This document shows, piece by piece, positions 8,189 to 16,943 of a stretch of 64,000 nt of DNA. The notes below the pieces were generated by a model. The model did not search any database, had not been told where the DNA came from, and saw only the letters and a program-made list of their open reading frames with translations. The stretch covers positions 1-64,000 of the forward strand of contig NZ_CDDB01000010.1 in assembly GCF_000820105.1 (NCBI RefSeq), in the 5' to 3' direction. Every line of letters begins with the position of its first letter. Position 1 is the first letter of the stretch. The position numbers and the translations under genes are program-made. This DNA is from Aeromonas schubertii (GTDB lineage Bacteria; Pseudomonadota; Gammaproteobacteria; Enterobacterales; Aeromonadaceae).

Positions 8189-8647
8189 ATGGTTTGCCCC
8201 TCTTTACCGCCCATGAGACGACCCTTGCGCTTTTCCTGGCTGAAAACCCTGCTTCTGGGGAGTGTGCTCTCCCTTGTTCTGTGCTCCTCCCTGGGGGCCG
8301 GGATGGGGGTATCCGCCCATCAGAGCGGAGCCTCGGTTGTCAGTGTCAGCCAGCCACTGCAGGATAACCTCGAGGGGGCTCTGACCCACCAGAGCCACCT
8401 GCTGCGGCTCGAGCAGGGGCTGCGCAGCGATGACGAGCCGGCCGACGATATTCGGTTCCTGCTCGTCGAGTGGTCGCAGGGCGAGATCCTGTTGCTGCTC
8501 TGTGGCCTGCTGTTTTTCCCCGGCATGGCCTATCTCAGGTTCTCGTTTCGCGATCGCTTCAGCCGCGATGATCGGCGAAGACGAGTCCGCCCCCATCTTC
8601 TCTACCGCTTCCTCCAGCGCCGTCGCGCCTTGCCGCTGACGGCCTGA
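8189..8647 (+). CDS. Small membrane protein with Arg-rich tail ending RALPLTA; candidate SecM/VemP-type arrest leader of the secDF paralogue
   Basis: A 152-residue protein with no family I recognise. From the start at 8189, which has the best ribosome binding site (ggggggagggg at 8171-8181, 7-base spacing), it has a 14-residue basic n-region, a hydrophobic signal/anchor (about 20-36), and an acidic extracytoplasmic stretch with SDDEPADD. A second hydrophobic segment follows (EILLLLCGLLFFPGMAYL, about 99-116), then an Arg-rich cytoplasmic tail of about 35 residues ending RRRALPLTA. The stretch from hydrophobic segment to RALP, about 32 residues, matches the ribosomal exit tunnel. Arg-Ala-x-Pro plus three residues resembles the SecM end (RAGP plus four). 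The SecM F/W/G/I positions are not conserved. secD follows after 85 bases. A start at 8213 would remove 8 residues but has no binding site. Confidence 0.7.
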   Translation: MVCPSLPPMRRPLRFSWLKTLLLGSVLSLVLCSSLGAGMGVSAHQSGASVVSVSQPLQDNLEGALTHQSHLLRLEQGLRSDDEPADDIRFLLVEWSQGEILLLLCGLLFFPGMAYLRFSFRDRFSRDDRRRRVRPHLLYRFLQRRRALPLTA

Positions 8648-8732
8648 CGTGCACTCGCGCAGACAGGCCCAACCTTCCGTAAAGTGGGCTTCACCCCGGT
8701 GAAGCTGCCGTTTTCTCTATTGGGGTTCTGTC
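8641..8732 (+). promoter_or_regulatory. secD2 leader spacer with mutually exclusive RNA helices
   Basis: Three pairings compete. Helix 1 joins ggcctg (8641-8646, overlapping the stop codon of the upstream gene) to caggcc (8664-8669). Helix 2 joins 8665-8671 to 8685-8691 (7 bp, one G-U). Helix 3 is an 8-bp hairpin, gcttcacc (8688-8695) with ggtgaagc (8698-8705). In addition acccc (8693-8697) can pair with ggggt (8722-8726), the likely secD ribosome binding site. A ribosome stalled on the last codons of the upstream gene would melt helix 1. The complementarity is seen directly; the regulatory role is inference. Confidence 0.4.
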
Positions 8733-10535
8733 ATGACCAACCATACCCGCCGCCGTGCCAAGCATGGCGTAATGAACCGCATGAGCCGCTGGAGCTATGC
8801 CCTGCTGCTGCTCATGCTGGTCACCTTTACCTTCTACTCCCTGCCCACCTTCTTCGGTGAGCAACCCTCTATTGGGCTGCATGGCCAGACGGCCCTGAGC
8901 GATGCCCAGGCGCGTGCACTGGCCGAACGCCACATAGCCCCCAGGCTTGTTATCGCCGATGCCGATCGACTCGAGCTGGTGTTCGCCAGCCAGGATGAGC
9001 AGCAAGGTGCCAAGCAGGTGCTCGACGCCCTCGGGGCCAGCACCACCCTGGAGTTTCACGCCAATGCCCCGGCCTGGCTCAAGGCCCTGGGCGCGGCCCC
9101 CATCAAGCTGGGGCTGGACTTGCGCGGGGGCTCTCAGCTGCTGATCGCCGTCGATACCGACTTCGTGCTGGAGCGCCAGAGCAGTAATCTGGTCGATTCG
9201 CTGCGCGCGGCCCTGCGGGAGGCCCGCCTGCGCGGGGCTCAGGTGCAGCGTGACGGGCTAGACCAGGTGGTGGTGACCCTGCCGGCTGGGGAGCCGGCCG
9301 CCTCCTATCTCGCTGTGGTACGTCACGAGCTCGGCCAGGGTCAGTGGCAGCTGACGCGAGGCGACGGGCGGCTCATCTTGACGCTCTCTGCCAAGGAGCG
9401 CAGCGAGCTCATCAACAATGCGGTGAGCCAAAACCAGAAGATCTTGCAAAAACGGATCAATGAACTTGGCATCGTCGAGGCGGCGGTCCAGCGTCAGGGC
9501 CAAGGCGCCATCCGTATCGAGCTGCCCGGGGTGCACAATCCCAAGCAGGCCAAGGAGGTACTGGGGGCTACCGCCTCCCTTGCCTTCTACGAGGTGGTGC
9601 CCGAGGGAAGCTTCAAGGTGGCCGATCGCAGTGGTCGCCCCATCGCGCTCGCCCGAAAGCCGGTGCTGACCGGTGAGCACATCGTCGATGCCCGTGCCAG
9701 CATGGGGGAGAGTGGCCAGCCCCAGGTGGGCATTGTGCTCGATGGGGCCGGTGGCAGCGTGATGAGCCGTTTTAGCCGTCAGCACGTGGGCAAGCCCATG
9801 GCCTCGCTCTTTACCGAGTACAAGAGCAATGGGGAGGGCAAGCTCAAGGCCCACAGCGAGGTGATCAACGTCGCCACTATTCAGACGGCGCTGGGCAGTC
9901 AGTTTCGTATCACGGGGCTTGCCAGCATGAGCGAGGCGCAAGATCTCGCCATGTTGTTGCGTGCCGGCGCCCTGACCGCCCCGCTCAAGATCCTCGAGGA
10001 GCGCTCGATAGGGCCGACCCTGGGGATGCAAAACATCGAGGCGGGCTTTAGCGCCCTGGCCTTTGGCATGGCCGGCATGGCCCTCTTTATGATCCTCTGG
10101 TATCGCAAGTTTGGCTGGGTGGCCATCACGGCTCTGGTGGCCAACCTGCTGATGCAGGTGGGCATGCTGGCGCTGCTTCCCGGCGCCGTGTTGACCCTTC
10201 CCGGCATCGCCGGTCTGGTGTTGACGGTGGGCATGGCGGTGGATACCCATGTGCTTATCTTCGAGCGTATCAAGGACAGGTTGCGGGAGGGGGGAAGCCT
10301 GTCCAATGCCATCGATTTTGGCTATCGCAGCGCGTTTCGCACGATTTTTGATGCCAATATCACCACGCTCATCAGCGCGGTGATCCTCTACTCGGTGGGC
10401 TCGGGTCCGCTGCAGGGTTTCTCCATCACCCTGATCCTCGGTCTTCTATCCAGCATGATCACCGGGATCTGGGGGACGCGCGCCATCATCAACCCACTGT
10501 GGGGACAGAGTTCCCTGAAGCTTTCGAGGGTATAA
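8733..10535 (+). CDS. secD: Protein translocase subunit SecD (second, VSecD2-type paralogue)
   Basis: SecD and SecF form the RND-type complex that uses the proton or sodium gradient to pull proteins through SecYEG on the periplasmic side. This 600-residue SecD has an N-terminal membrane anchor (about residues 20-40), the P1 periplasmic domain with LGLDLRGGSQLLIAVDTDFV (about 126) and KRINELGIVEAAVQRQG (about 238), and five C-terminal membrane segments. The transmembrane-4 ion-coupling aspartate is in GMAVDTHVLIFERIKD (about 500-515), where E. coli has VDANVL. No yajC precedes it, unlike the main yajC-secDF operon, so this is probably a second copy, as in Vibrio (secDF1/secDF2). secF follows after 3 bases. 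Confidence 0.9.
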   Translation: MTNHTRRRAKHGVMNRMSRWSYALLLLMLVTFTFYSLPTFFGEQPSIGLHGQTALSDAQARALAERHIAPRLVIADADRLELVFASQDEQQGAKQVLDALGASTTLEFHANAPAWLKALGAAPIKLGLDLRGGSQLLIAVDTDFVLERQSSNLVDSLRAALREARLRGAQVQRDGLDQVVVTLPAGEPAASYLAVVRHELGQGQWQLTRGDGRLILTLSAKERSELINNAVSQNQKILQKRINELGIVEAAVQRQGQGAIRIELPGVHNPKQAKEVLGATASLAFYEVVPEGSFKVADRSGRPIALARKPVLTGEHIVDARASMGESGQPQVGIVLDGAGGSVMSRFSRQHVGKPMASLFTEYKSNGEGKLKAHSEVINVATIQTALGSQFRITGLASMSEAQDLAMLLRAGALTAPLKILEERSIGPTLGMQNIEAGFSALAFGMAGMALFMILWYRKFGWVAITALVANLLMQVGMLALLPGAVLTLPGIAGLVLTVGMAVDTHVLIFERIKDRLREGGSLSNAIDFGYRSAFRTIFDANITTLISAVILYSVGSGPLQGFSITLILGLLSSMITGIWGTRAIINPLWGQSSLKLSRV

Positions 10536-10538
10536 GTC

Positions 10539-11447
10539 ATGATCAACCGTCTGATCGCCAACCTGACACGCCTGCGCTATCTGGGGCTCTTTATCTCTGT
10601 GCTGCTCACCGGTTACTGTGTCTGGTTGCTGGCTCATCACGGGCTACAAATGGGGCTTGATTTCACCGGCGGCTCCCTGCTGGAGTTTCGCATCGACACC
10701 CTGCGCTCGGCTCAGGATCTCAATGCCTTGCTGACGCCGCCGTTAAAGGGGGCCATCGAGCTCCATTCGGCCGGCGCACCGGGGGAGTGGCTCATCAAGT
10801 TGCCCGAGCACGCCCTGGCCTGGAGCCCTCAGGAGCTCGGGGTTATGTTGGGCGAGCAGCTTGGTCTGCCAGTCGAATTGCTGCGCACCACCCAGGTGGG
10901 TCCCCAGGTGGGGGCCGAGCTGCTGGAGCAGGGGATGTTGGCCCTGCTGGCCGCGTCGCTGGCTATCAGCGCCTATCTCGCCTTTCGCTTCGAGTGGCGC
11001 CAGGCGCTGGGGGTACTCGCCTCGGTAGCCCACGATGCCCTGGTGGCGCTGGGGCTGATCGCCATGTTGGGGATCGAGTTTGATCTCAACGTGATCGCCG
11101 GGCTGATGGCGGTGATCGGCTATTCGCTCAACGACAGCATCGTCATCTCGGACAGGCTGCGGGATATCCTCTGCTCGCGTCAGCCCCCCTCGATCCATGA
11201 GTGTACCGACCGGGCCGTGGTGGCGACCTTCAGCCGCACCCTGATCACCTCGGGCACCACCCTGTTTACCGTAGGGGCTCTGCTACTGCTCGGCGGAGAG
11301 GCGCTGCACGGCTTTGCCTTTACCCTGTTTGCAGGGGTGTTGACCGGAACCCTCTCCTCCATCACCATCGCTACCCCTGTTCAGGAGCTGCTGGGCTTGA
11401 CTCCTGCCGCTTATCAGAAGGAGATGGTGCTCCCGGAGGGGGCCTGA
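10539..11447 (+). CDS. secF: Protein translocase subunit SecF (second paralogue)
   Basis: A 302-residue SecF, partner of the SecD just upstream. It has the N-terminal membrane segment (about 10-32), the short periplasmic P4 domain starting GLDFTGGSLLEFRID (the conserved SecF DFTGG motif), and five further membrane segments containing GYSLNDSIVISDRLRD (E. coli SecF has GYSINDTIVVFDRIR) and TLITSGTTLFTVGALLLLGG. The ATG lies 3 bases after the secD stop, so the two are translationally linked. An 11-bp hairpin follows at 11456, convergent with the DUF924 gene. Confidence 0.92.
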   Translation: MINRLIANLTRLRYLGLFISVLLTGYCVWLLAHHGLQMGLDFTGGSLLEFRIDTLRSAQDLNALLTPPLKGAIELHSAGAPGEWLIKLPEHALAWSPQELGVMLGEQLGLPVELLRTTQVGPQVGAELLEQGMLALLAASLAISAYLAFRFEWRQALGVLASVAHDALVALGLIAMLGIEFDLNVIAGLMAVIGYSLNDSIVISDRLRDILCSRQPPSIHECTDRAVVATFSRTLITSGTTLFTVGALLLLGGEALHGFAFTLFAGVLTGTLSSITIATPVQELLGLTPAAYQKEMVLPEGA

Positions 11448-11455
11448 TGGCCGGT

Positions 11456-11481
11456 CGGGCAGAGGGGAAACCCTCTGCCCG
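11456..11481 (+). terminator. 11-bp hairpin between secF2 and DUF924 gene
   Basis: A perfect stem (cgggcagaggg / ccctctgcccg) with a GAAA tetraloop lies between convergent genes. There is no T-run on either strand, so it may be Rho-assisted or a 3'-end stabiliser. Confidence 0.5.
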
Positions 11482-11487
11482 TCGCCG

Positions 11488-12078
11488 TCAGAATGAGGAG
11501 CCCGGCTCTTCGAGAAAGGCCAGCTCGCTCTCGCTGCTTTCGCGGCCGAGGATGGCGTTACGATGAGGGAATCGACCGAAACGGGCGATGATATCCCGGT
11601 GACGGCGAGCAAAGTCGAGGTAATCCCCAAACGGAGCGTGGGGGTGGTGCTCAAAGAGGCGTTCAAACAGGGCGACACTGAGATCCTGCAGCTCCAGACT
11701 CTCCGCATGCTCCAGTGGCAGATAGAAAAAGAGGCGCTCAATGGGAAGGAGGTGGGTGTCATGGCCGTGGGCCAATCCCTCCAGGCAGAGCTGCTGGGCG
11801 CGGCCATCCTGGGCGAACGCAGCAGGCTCCCCCCGGCAGGTGTTGCGCGGCAGCTGATCGAGCAGCAGTAACAAGGCGAGGCAGCTTCTCGGTTGCCAGC
11901 ACCAGTCGTCCAGCTCCCCCTCTGCGGCTTGCCTCTGCAGCGCTCCAAACCGCTCAGCGAGCTGCCTGTCGACCGCTTCATCCTTACTCCACCAGAGTGC
12001 GGCCTGGCGCCGGGCCAGGGTGGCGGCATCGGCCGGCTCACCAAACCAGGTGTCTAACAGGGGATTCCATGGATCCAT
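11488..12078 (-). CDS. DUF924 family protein
   Basis: A 196-residue soluble protein of the DUF924 (TPR-like helical) family. Recognisable pieces are the N-terminal WNPLLDTWFG and WWSKDEAVDRQLAERFG, then LLLLDQLPRNTCRGEPAAFAQD, LLPIERLFFYLPLEHAESLELQ and FARRHRDIIARFGRFPHRNAILGRES near the C-terminus. The LDQxPRN and RFxRFPHRN motifs are diagnostic. The biochemical role is unknown. It is transcribed alone, convergent with secF2 and divergent from the yedI-like gene. Confidence 0.9.
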   Translation of the reverse strand: MDPWNPLLDTWFGEPADAATLARRQAALWWSKDEAVDRQLAERFGALQRQAAEGELDDWCWQPRSCLALLLLLDQLPRNTCRGEPAAFAQDGRAQQLCLEGLAHGHDTHLLPIERLFFYLPLEHAESLELQDLSVALFERLFEHHPHAPFGDYLDFARRHRDIIARFGRFPHRNAILGRESSESELAFLEEPGSSF

Positions 12079-12207
12079 CGGTGGCTCCTTTTAGCCGTTG
12101 AACTTCCCACTAGGGTAGCATTCGCCCCCCCATGCTGTGTATGGCGGTTGCCGTGCGGGTCACATGGGGTAGACTATTGCCTCTTTTTTACAGTTGGAGT
12201 GATCCGG

Positions 12208-13116
12208 ATGGCCGGAACCAGTTTGCTGGCACTGCTCGATGATATCGCCGCCGTGCTCGATGATGTTGCCCTGATGACCAAGGTGGCCGCCAAGAAAACG
12301 GCGGGTGTGCTGGGGGATGATCTCGCCCTCAATGCCGAGCAGGTGAGCGGCGTGCGCGCCGAGCGTGAGCTGCCCGTGGTGTGGGCGGTGGCAAAGGGCT
12401 CCTTTCGCAACAAGCTGATCCTGGTGCCGGCCGCCCTGCTGATCAGCGCCCTGGTTCCCTGGCTTATCACGCCTCTGCTGATGCTGGGGGGCGCCTACCT
12501 CTGCTTCGAGGGGGCCGAGAAGCTGGCTCACAAGTTTATTGGCCATGAGACTCAGGATGAGCACGCGGCCGACCCCATTCCCGACGATCTGGTTGCCTAC
12601 GAGAAGGAGAAGGTCAAGGGGGCCATTCGCACCGACTTTATCCTCTCGGCCGAGATCATCGTCATCGCCCTGGGCACGGTCCAGGGAAGCAGCTTCCCGG
12701 TACAGGTGAGCGTGGTGGCGGGGATCGCCGTGCTGATGACCATTGGGGTCTACGGCCTGGTGGGGCTCATCGTCAAGCTCGACGACATCGGTCTGCACCT
12801 GGTCAACAAGGGGGAGGGGGGAACCCTGGCTGCGCCGCGTCTGGCACTGGGCCGCGCCCTGGTGGTGGTGGCGCCCAAGCTGATGCATCTGCTGGCGCTG
12901 GTGGGCACCATCGCCATGTTCATGGTGGGGGGCGGCATACTGGTACACGGCCTGGCGCCCCTGCACCATCTCATCGAAGGGGTGGCCCAGAGCCTGGCGC
13001 CGCTCTCGGGCCTGCTCGCGGCCCTGGTGCCGAGCCTCTTGTCGGCCCTCTTCGGGGTCGTCGCCGGCCTGGTGCTGGTCGCGGCCATGAGTGCCATCGG
13101 GCGCCTGCGCGGCTAA
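12208..13116 (+). CDS. yedI: DUF808 / YedI-like inner-membrane protein
   Basis: A 302-residue multi-spanning inner-membrane protein of the DUF808 family. The start MAGTSLLALLDDIAAVLDDVALMTKVAAKKTAG is characteristic, as is YLCFEGAEKLAHKF after the first membrane hairpin. Further hydrophobic segments follow, with Gly/Ala/Leu-rich helices to the C-terminus. The ATG at 12208, preceded by tggagtgatccgg, fits the family; the longer upstream frame does not. Function is unknown. It sits alone between the DUF924 gene (divergent) and the first oligopeptidase. Confidence 0.9.
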   Translation: MAGTSLLALLDDIAAVLDDVALMTKVAAKKTAGVLGDDLALNAEQVSGVRAERELPVVWAVAKGSFRNKLILVPAALLISALVPWLITPLLMLGGAYLCFEGAEKLAHKFIGHETQDEHAADPIPDDLVAYEKEKVKGAIRTDFILSAEIIVIALGTVQGSSFPVQVSVVAGIAVLMTIGVYGLVGLIVKLDDIGLHLVNKGEGGTLAAPRLALGRALVVVAPKLMHLLALVGTIAMFMVGGGILVHGLAPLHHLIEGVAQSLAPLSGLLAALVPSLLSALFGVVAGLVLVAAMSAIGRLRG

Positions 13117-13233
13117 CCCTCAGCGGTACTGGAGAGTGCCATTCGGGAGTGGCAGAGGCTGGCCACTCCCGTCATACTGACCAACCCGCCCACCCCGGGC
13201 GCAGGAAGCAAACACCATAACAAGGAAGAACCC

Positions 13234-15012
13234 ATGACCTATCAGACCATCTGGCGTGACGAGCACATCTTCACCGCCCCGGACGCCCCCGAGGTAGCCC
13301 GGACTCTGGCCCACTGCCGGGAAGGCATCGCCACCCTGGCCGAGGCGGCCAAGGGACTCGTCGCCGGTGATGAGGCCATGCTGGCCGAGCGGCTTGTCGC
13401 CCTGCGTGAGCAGGGGGATTCCCTTCACCACGCCATCGCCAACCTGGGTACCTACGCCTATAACCGTCTGAGCCGCAACGGTAAAGAGAGCGCATCCCGC
13501 GAGCTGCTGTCGCGTGCCATGCAGCTTGACGCCGAGCTTGCCATGGCCGAAAAACCCGTTGAGCTGTTTTGGGCCCGGGCCGATCAGGCCCTGGTCGACA
13601 AGCTGCTGGCTCATCCGGCCCTGCATACCCTCGCTTACCGCGTTTCTCATCAGCGGCTCCTCTCGGATCAGCTGCTCTCCCTCGAGAGCGAGCAACTGGT
13701 CGAGGGGCTGGGGGTCGACGGGCTGCAGGCCTGGGGCAATCTCTACGATACCCTGGTGGCCAAGCTGCAGGTACAGGTCGGTGACGAGACCACGGGGCTG
13801 GCCCAGGCGGCCAACCTACTGTCACACCCCGAGCGTGCCCGCCGCTACGACGCCTGGCACGGCATCTATCAGGCCTGGGGCTCTGAGCAGGAGACGGTGG
13901 CGGCCATTCTCAATGCCATCAACGGCTGGCGCATCGAACTGGCTCGTCAGCGCGGCACTGCGCGCCAGCTCGATGCCCTCGAGATCTCCTGCCATCAGTC
14001 CCACATCGAGCGTGAGACCCTGGATACCCTGATGGCCCAGGCGTTTGAGCACAAGGAGCTGGGGCGGCGCGCCCTGCGTGCCATGGCAAGGGTGCATGGG
14101 GTGAGCGACTTTGGCCCCTGGGATCTCTATGCCCCGGCCCCGGCCGAACAATCCCGCCACTATGGCTTCGATGAGGCCATCGAGCTGGTGGCCGAGGCCT
14201 TTGGCGGCTTCGATCCCGAGATGGGGGCCTTTGCCCACATGATGGCCGAGAAGGGGTGGATCGATGCCGACCCCACCGAGGGGCGCCGCACCGGTGCTTA
14301 CTGCACCGAGTATGCCGATCCCGCCGAGCCTCGGGTCTTTATCACCTTCGAAGGGACCATGGACAACGTCATCACCCTGGCTCATGAGCTGGGGCACGCC
14401 TGGCATAGCTGGCTGCTGCGCGATCAATGCCGTGAGCTGCGCAACTACCCCATGACCCTGGCCGAGACCGCCTCCATTTTTGCCGAAACCCTGGTGCGTG
14501 AGGCCCTGATGGGGCAGGCCCAGAGCCGTGAGGAGCGCCGCGCCATCGCCTGGATGGAGGCCGACAGCGCCGCCGCCATGTTGGTGGATATCCCGTCCCG
14601 CTATGACTTCGAGTGTCGTCTGGTCGCGGCCCGCCATCAGGGGCACGTGGGGGCCGAGCGGCTTCGTGAGCTGATGCAAGGGGCGATGGAGTGCTGGTAT
14701 GGGGATACCCTCTGCCGTCACAATGATCTCTTCTGGGCCAGCAAGGGGCACTTCTCTATCGCCGAACTCGGCTTTTACAACTACCCCTATCTGTTTGGTT
14801 ACCTCTTCAGCCTGGGTGTCTATGCCCAGCGCGCGCGCCTTGGCAGCGATTTTGCCGCCCGTTATCGGGCCTTGCTGGAAGATACCGGCGCCATGAGCGC
14901 CGAGGCCCTGGTGCAAAAACACCTGGGGGCCGATATTGGTCACCCCGACTTCTGGCGTGCCAGCCTCTCCCTGGTTGCGGGGCAGATCGAGCGCTTCGAG
15001 TCGCTCTTGTGA
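13234..15012 (+). CDS. M3 family oligoendopeptidase (PepF-like), copy 1
   Basis: A 592-residue cytoplasmic zinc metallopeptidase of the M3/PepF group, expected to cut oligopeptides. The zinc site is [12 protein letters not shown] (HExxH at residues 384-388) with the third ligand glutamate in LAETASIFAE (E411). The C-terminal signature [22 protein letters not shown] is typical of the clostridial/proteobacterial PepF subgroup. An aaggaagaaccc ribosome binding site precedes the ATG. A homologous gene follows 48 bases after the stop with a hairpin between them. All key residues are present, so it should be active. Confidence 0.93.
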   Translation: MTYQTIWRDEHIFTAPDAPEVARTLAHCREGIATLAEAAKGLVAGDEAMLAERLVALREQGDSLHHAIANLGTYAYNRLSRNGKESASRELLSRAMQLDAELAMAEKPVELFWARADQALVDKLLAHPALHTLAYRVSHQRLLSDQLLSLESEQLVEGLGVDGLQAWGNLYDTLVAKLQVQVGDETTGLAQAANLLSHPERARRYDAWHGIYQAWGSEQETVAAILNAINGWRIELARQRGTARQLDALEISCHQSHIERETLDTLMAQAFEHKELGRRALRAMARVHGVSDFGPWDLYAPAPAEQSRHYGFDEAIELVAEAFGGFDPEMGAFAHMMAEKGWIDADPTEGRRTGAYCTEYADPAEPRVFITFEGTMDNVITLAHELGHAWHSWLLRDQCRELRNYPMTLAETASIFAETLVREALMGQAQSREERRAIAWMEADSAAAMLVDIPSRYDFECRLVAARHQGHVGAERLRELMQGAMECWYGDTLCRHNDLFWASKGHFSIAELGFYNYPYLFGYLFSLGVYAQRARLGSDFAARYRALLEDTGAMSAEALVQKHLGADIGHPDFWRASLSLVAGQIERFESLL

Positions 15013-15016
15013 TCCC

Positions 15017-15035
15017 GGGGCGGCATGGCCGCCCC
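15017..15035 (+). terminator. Hairpin between the two M3 peptidase genes
   Basis: An 8-bp stem (ggggcggc / gccgcccc, loop ATG) is followed by acttattt, a poor T-run. It could partially terminate transcription or stabilise the upstream message. Confidence 0.45.
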
Positions 15036-15060
15036 ACTTATTTGCTTAAGCGGTAACCCC

Positions 15061-16905
15061 ATGACGCACGCTGTCGGCAGTTGGGACTTCTCCCGATTCT
15101 ACCCCTCCCTCGACGATGAGCAGCCGCAGGCCGATCTGGCGGCGGCCCGAGGGGAGCTTGTCCCCCTCGCCGAAGCGGTGGATGAGCTGCGCAAGGCGCA
15201 GCCCCTTTACCGCCTTGCCGAGTTGTTGAGTCAGATCCGCCATCGTGTGACCGGGATCCGTGAGCTGGGGTGGAATCTTTCGGTGCGCGCCGCCTGCGCC
15301 TTAAGCCAAGAGGGGGGGAATGGGAAGGCGCAGCACCTTGCCAGTCGCGCCCGTGCCCTTAACGTGGATCTTTTCAAGACCCTGGCGCCGGTAGAGGCGT
15401 TCTGGTTGTCGTTGCCACAGGCGTCGTTCGAACGACTGATGGCAGAGCCCCTGCTTGGGGAGGAGCGTTTTCGTCTGGAGCGGTTGCGGGCGCTCGCGGA
15501 TCAGCGGCTCCCGCTGCAAGGAGAGCAACTGGTGACGGGGCTCGACGGGGCACACCCCTGGGGAGCCCTCTATCGTGACCTGGCGGCCCGGCTCAGGGTG
15601 GCGTTGTCCGGCCAGTCCCTGGGGCTGGCCGAGGCGATGTCAGAGCTCGAGAGTCAGGACCCTGATCGCCGCCGGGAGGCCTGGCAGGGGATCGCTCAGG
15701 CCTGGGGCCGTGAGGCAGAGACGGTGGCCGCTATCTTGTGCGCCATTCAGGGGTGGCGCCTCGAGCTGCTGCGTCAGCGGGGGGCCGTCAGGCGGCTCGA
15801 GCCCCTGGATCTCGCCTGCCATCAGGGGCACATAGCGCGCACCACCCTCGATACCCTGATGGCCACAGCCTACGAGTACCGTGGCCTGGGGCAGCAGTTG
15901 CTCACCCTGATGGCCCGCAGGCTCGGTCATGAGCGCATGCCCATGGCCGATCTCCAGGCTCCCCCCCCTGTACCAAGCCGGATGCACCATACCTTTGCCG
16001 AGGCGATAGCGCTTATCGCCGACGCGTTTGCCAGGCTCGACCCCGAGATGGGGGCGTTTGCCCGGATGGCGGCCGAGCGGGGATGGATCGACATCGGACC
16101 GGGCGCCGGACGCAGCAGCGGTGCCTATTGCACCAAGTTTGCCCGGCCCGCCGAGCCGAGGGTCTTTGTCAACTTCAGCGGCACCCCTGCCAGCGTCCTG
16201 ACCCTGGCCCATGAGCTCGGCCACGCCTGGCACAACTGGCTGGTGCGCGACCTTCCGCTGTGTCAGCGTGCCTATCCCATGACCCTGGCCGAGAGTGCCT
16301 CCATCATGGGCGAAACCCTGGTGCGCGAGGCGCTGCTGGCTCGTTGTGACGGCGATGATGAACGCCTCGCCATCCTGTGGCAGGCCTCCCGGAGCGCCGT
16401 CACCTTCTTGCTCAATATTCCGGTGCGCTTCGAGTTTGAGTGTGCCCTGGTGGCCGGGCGTCGCCGTGGGTCACTCGATGCCGCCGAGCTTGACCGCCTG
16501 ATGACATCGAGTTGGCAACGCTGGTACCAGGGGACGACCCGGGGGGCTGATACCCGGCTGTGGGCCAGCAAGGGACACTTTGCCAATCCGGCCCTGGGTT
16601 TTTACAACTACCCCTATCTGTTTGGCTACCTGTTTAGTCTGGGGTTGCTGGCCAGGCGCGAACAGTGGGGGGCGTCTTTTGTCCCCCGTTATCGCGCCCT
16701 GCTGCGCGACAGTGGCGTGATGAGTGTCGAAACCTTGGCCAGACGCCATCTGGATGTGAGTCTCGATGGCCCCGACTTCTGGCGCCAAAGCCTGGGGGAA
16801 GTGGTCCGACTGGTCGCCGAGATGGCCCGTTTGTGCCCGGCTTTTGGTGATCCAAAGCAAGAAAGCATCAATCGGCAGTGGCAGGAGTCGTCGTCCCTGG
16901 GGTAG
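15061..16905 (+). CDS. M3 family oligoendopeptidase (PepF-like), copy 2
   Basis: A 614-residue paralogue of the preceding gene, evidently from tandem duplication. The collinear motifs are [12 protein letters not shown] (HExxH at residues 384-388, the same numbering as copy 1), [18 protein letters not shown] with the third zinc ligand, and [22 protein letters not shown]. The two copies differ throughout (for example [11 protein letters not shown] in place of TFEGTMDNVIT before the zinc site), so the duplication is old. Copy 2 extends about 20 residues beyond copy 1 at the C-terminus. The start at 15061 aligns with copy 1. A C8 run occurs at 15961-15968. ycfP follows after 38 bases. Confidence 0.92.
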   Translation: MTHAVGSWDFSRFYPSLDDEQPQADLAAARGELVPLAEAVDELRKAQPLYRLAELLSQIRHRVTGIRELGWNLSVRAACALSQEGGNGKAQHLASRARALNVDLFKTLAPVEAFWLSLPQASFERLMAEPLLGEERFRLERLRALADQRLPLQGEQLVTGLDGAHPWGALYRDLAARLRVALSGQSLGLAEAMSELESQDPDRRREAWQGIAQAWGREAETVAAILCAIQGWRLELLRQRGAVRRLEPLDLACHQGHIARTTLDTLMATAYEYRGLGQQLLTLMARRLGHERMPMADLQAPPPVPSRMHHTFAEAIALIADAFARLDPEMGAFARMAAERGWIDIGPGAGRSSGAYCTKFARPAEPRVFVNFSGTPASVLTLAHELGHAWHNWLVRDLPLCQRAYPMTLAESASIMGETLVREALLARCDGDDERLAILWQASRSAVTFLLNIPVRFEFECALVAGRRRGSLDAAELDRLMTSSWQRWYQGTTRGADTRLWASKGHFANPALGFYNYPYLFGYLFSLGLLARREQWGASFVPRYRALLRDSGVMSVETLARRHLDVSLDGPDFWRQSLGEVVRLVAEMARLCPAFGDPKQESINRQWQESSSLG

Positions 16906-16943
16906 GGTCGACGGATGCACTGCCAGAAGTAAGGAAGCAAGCG

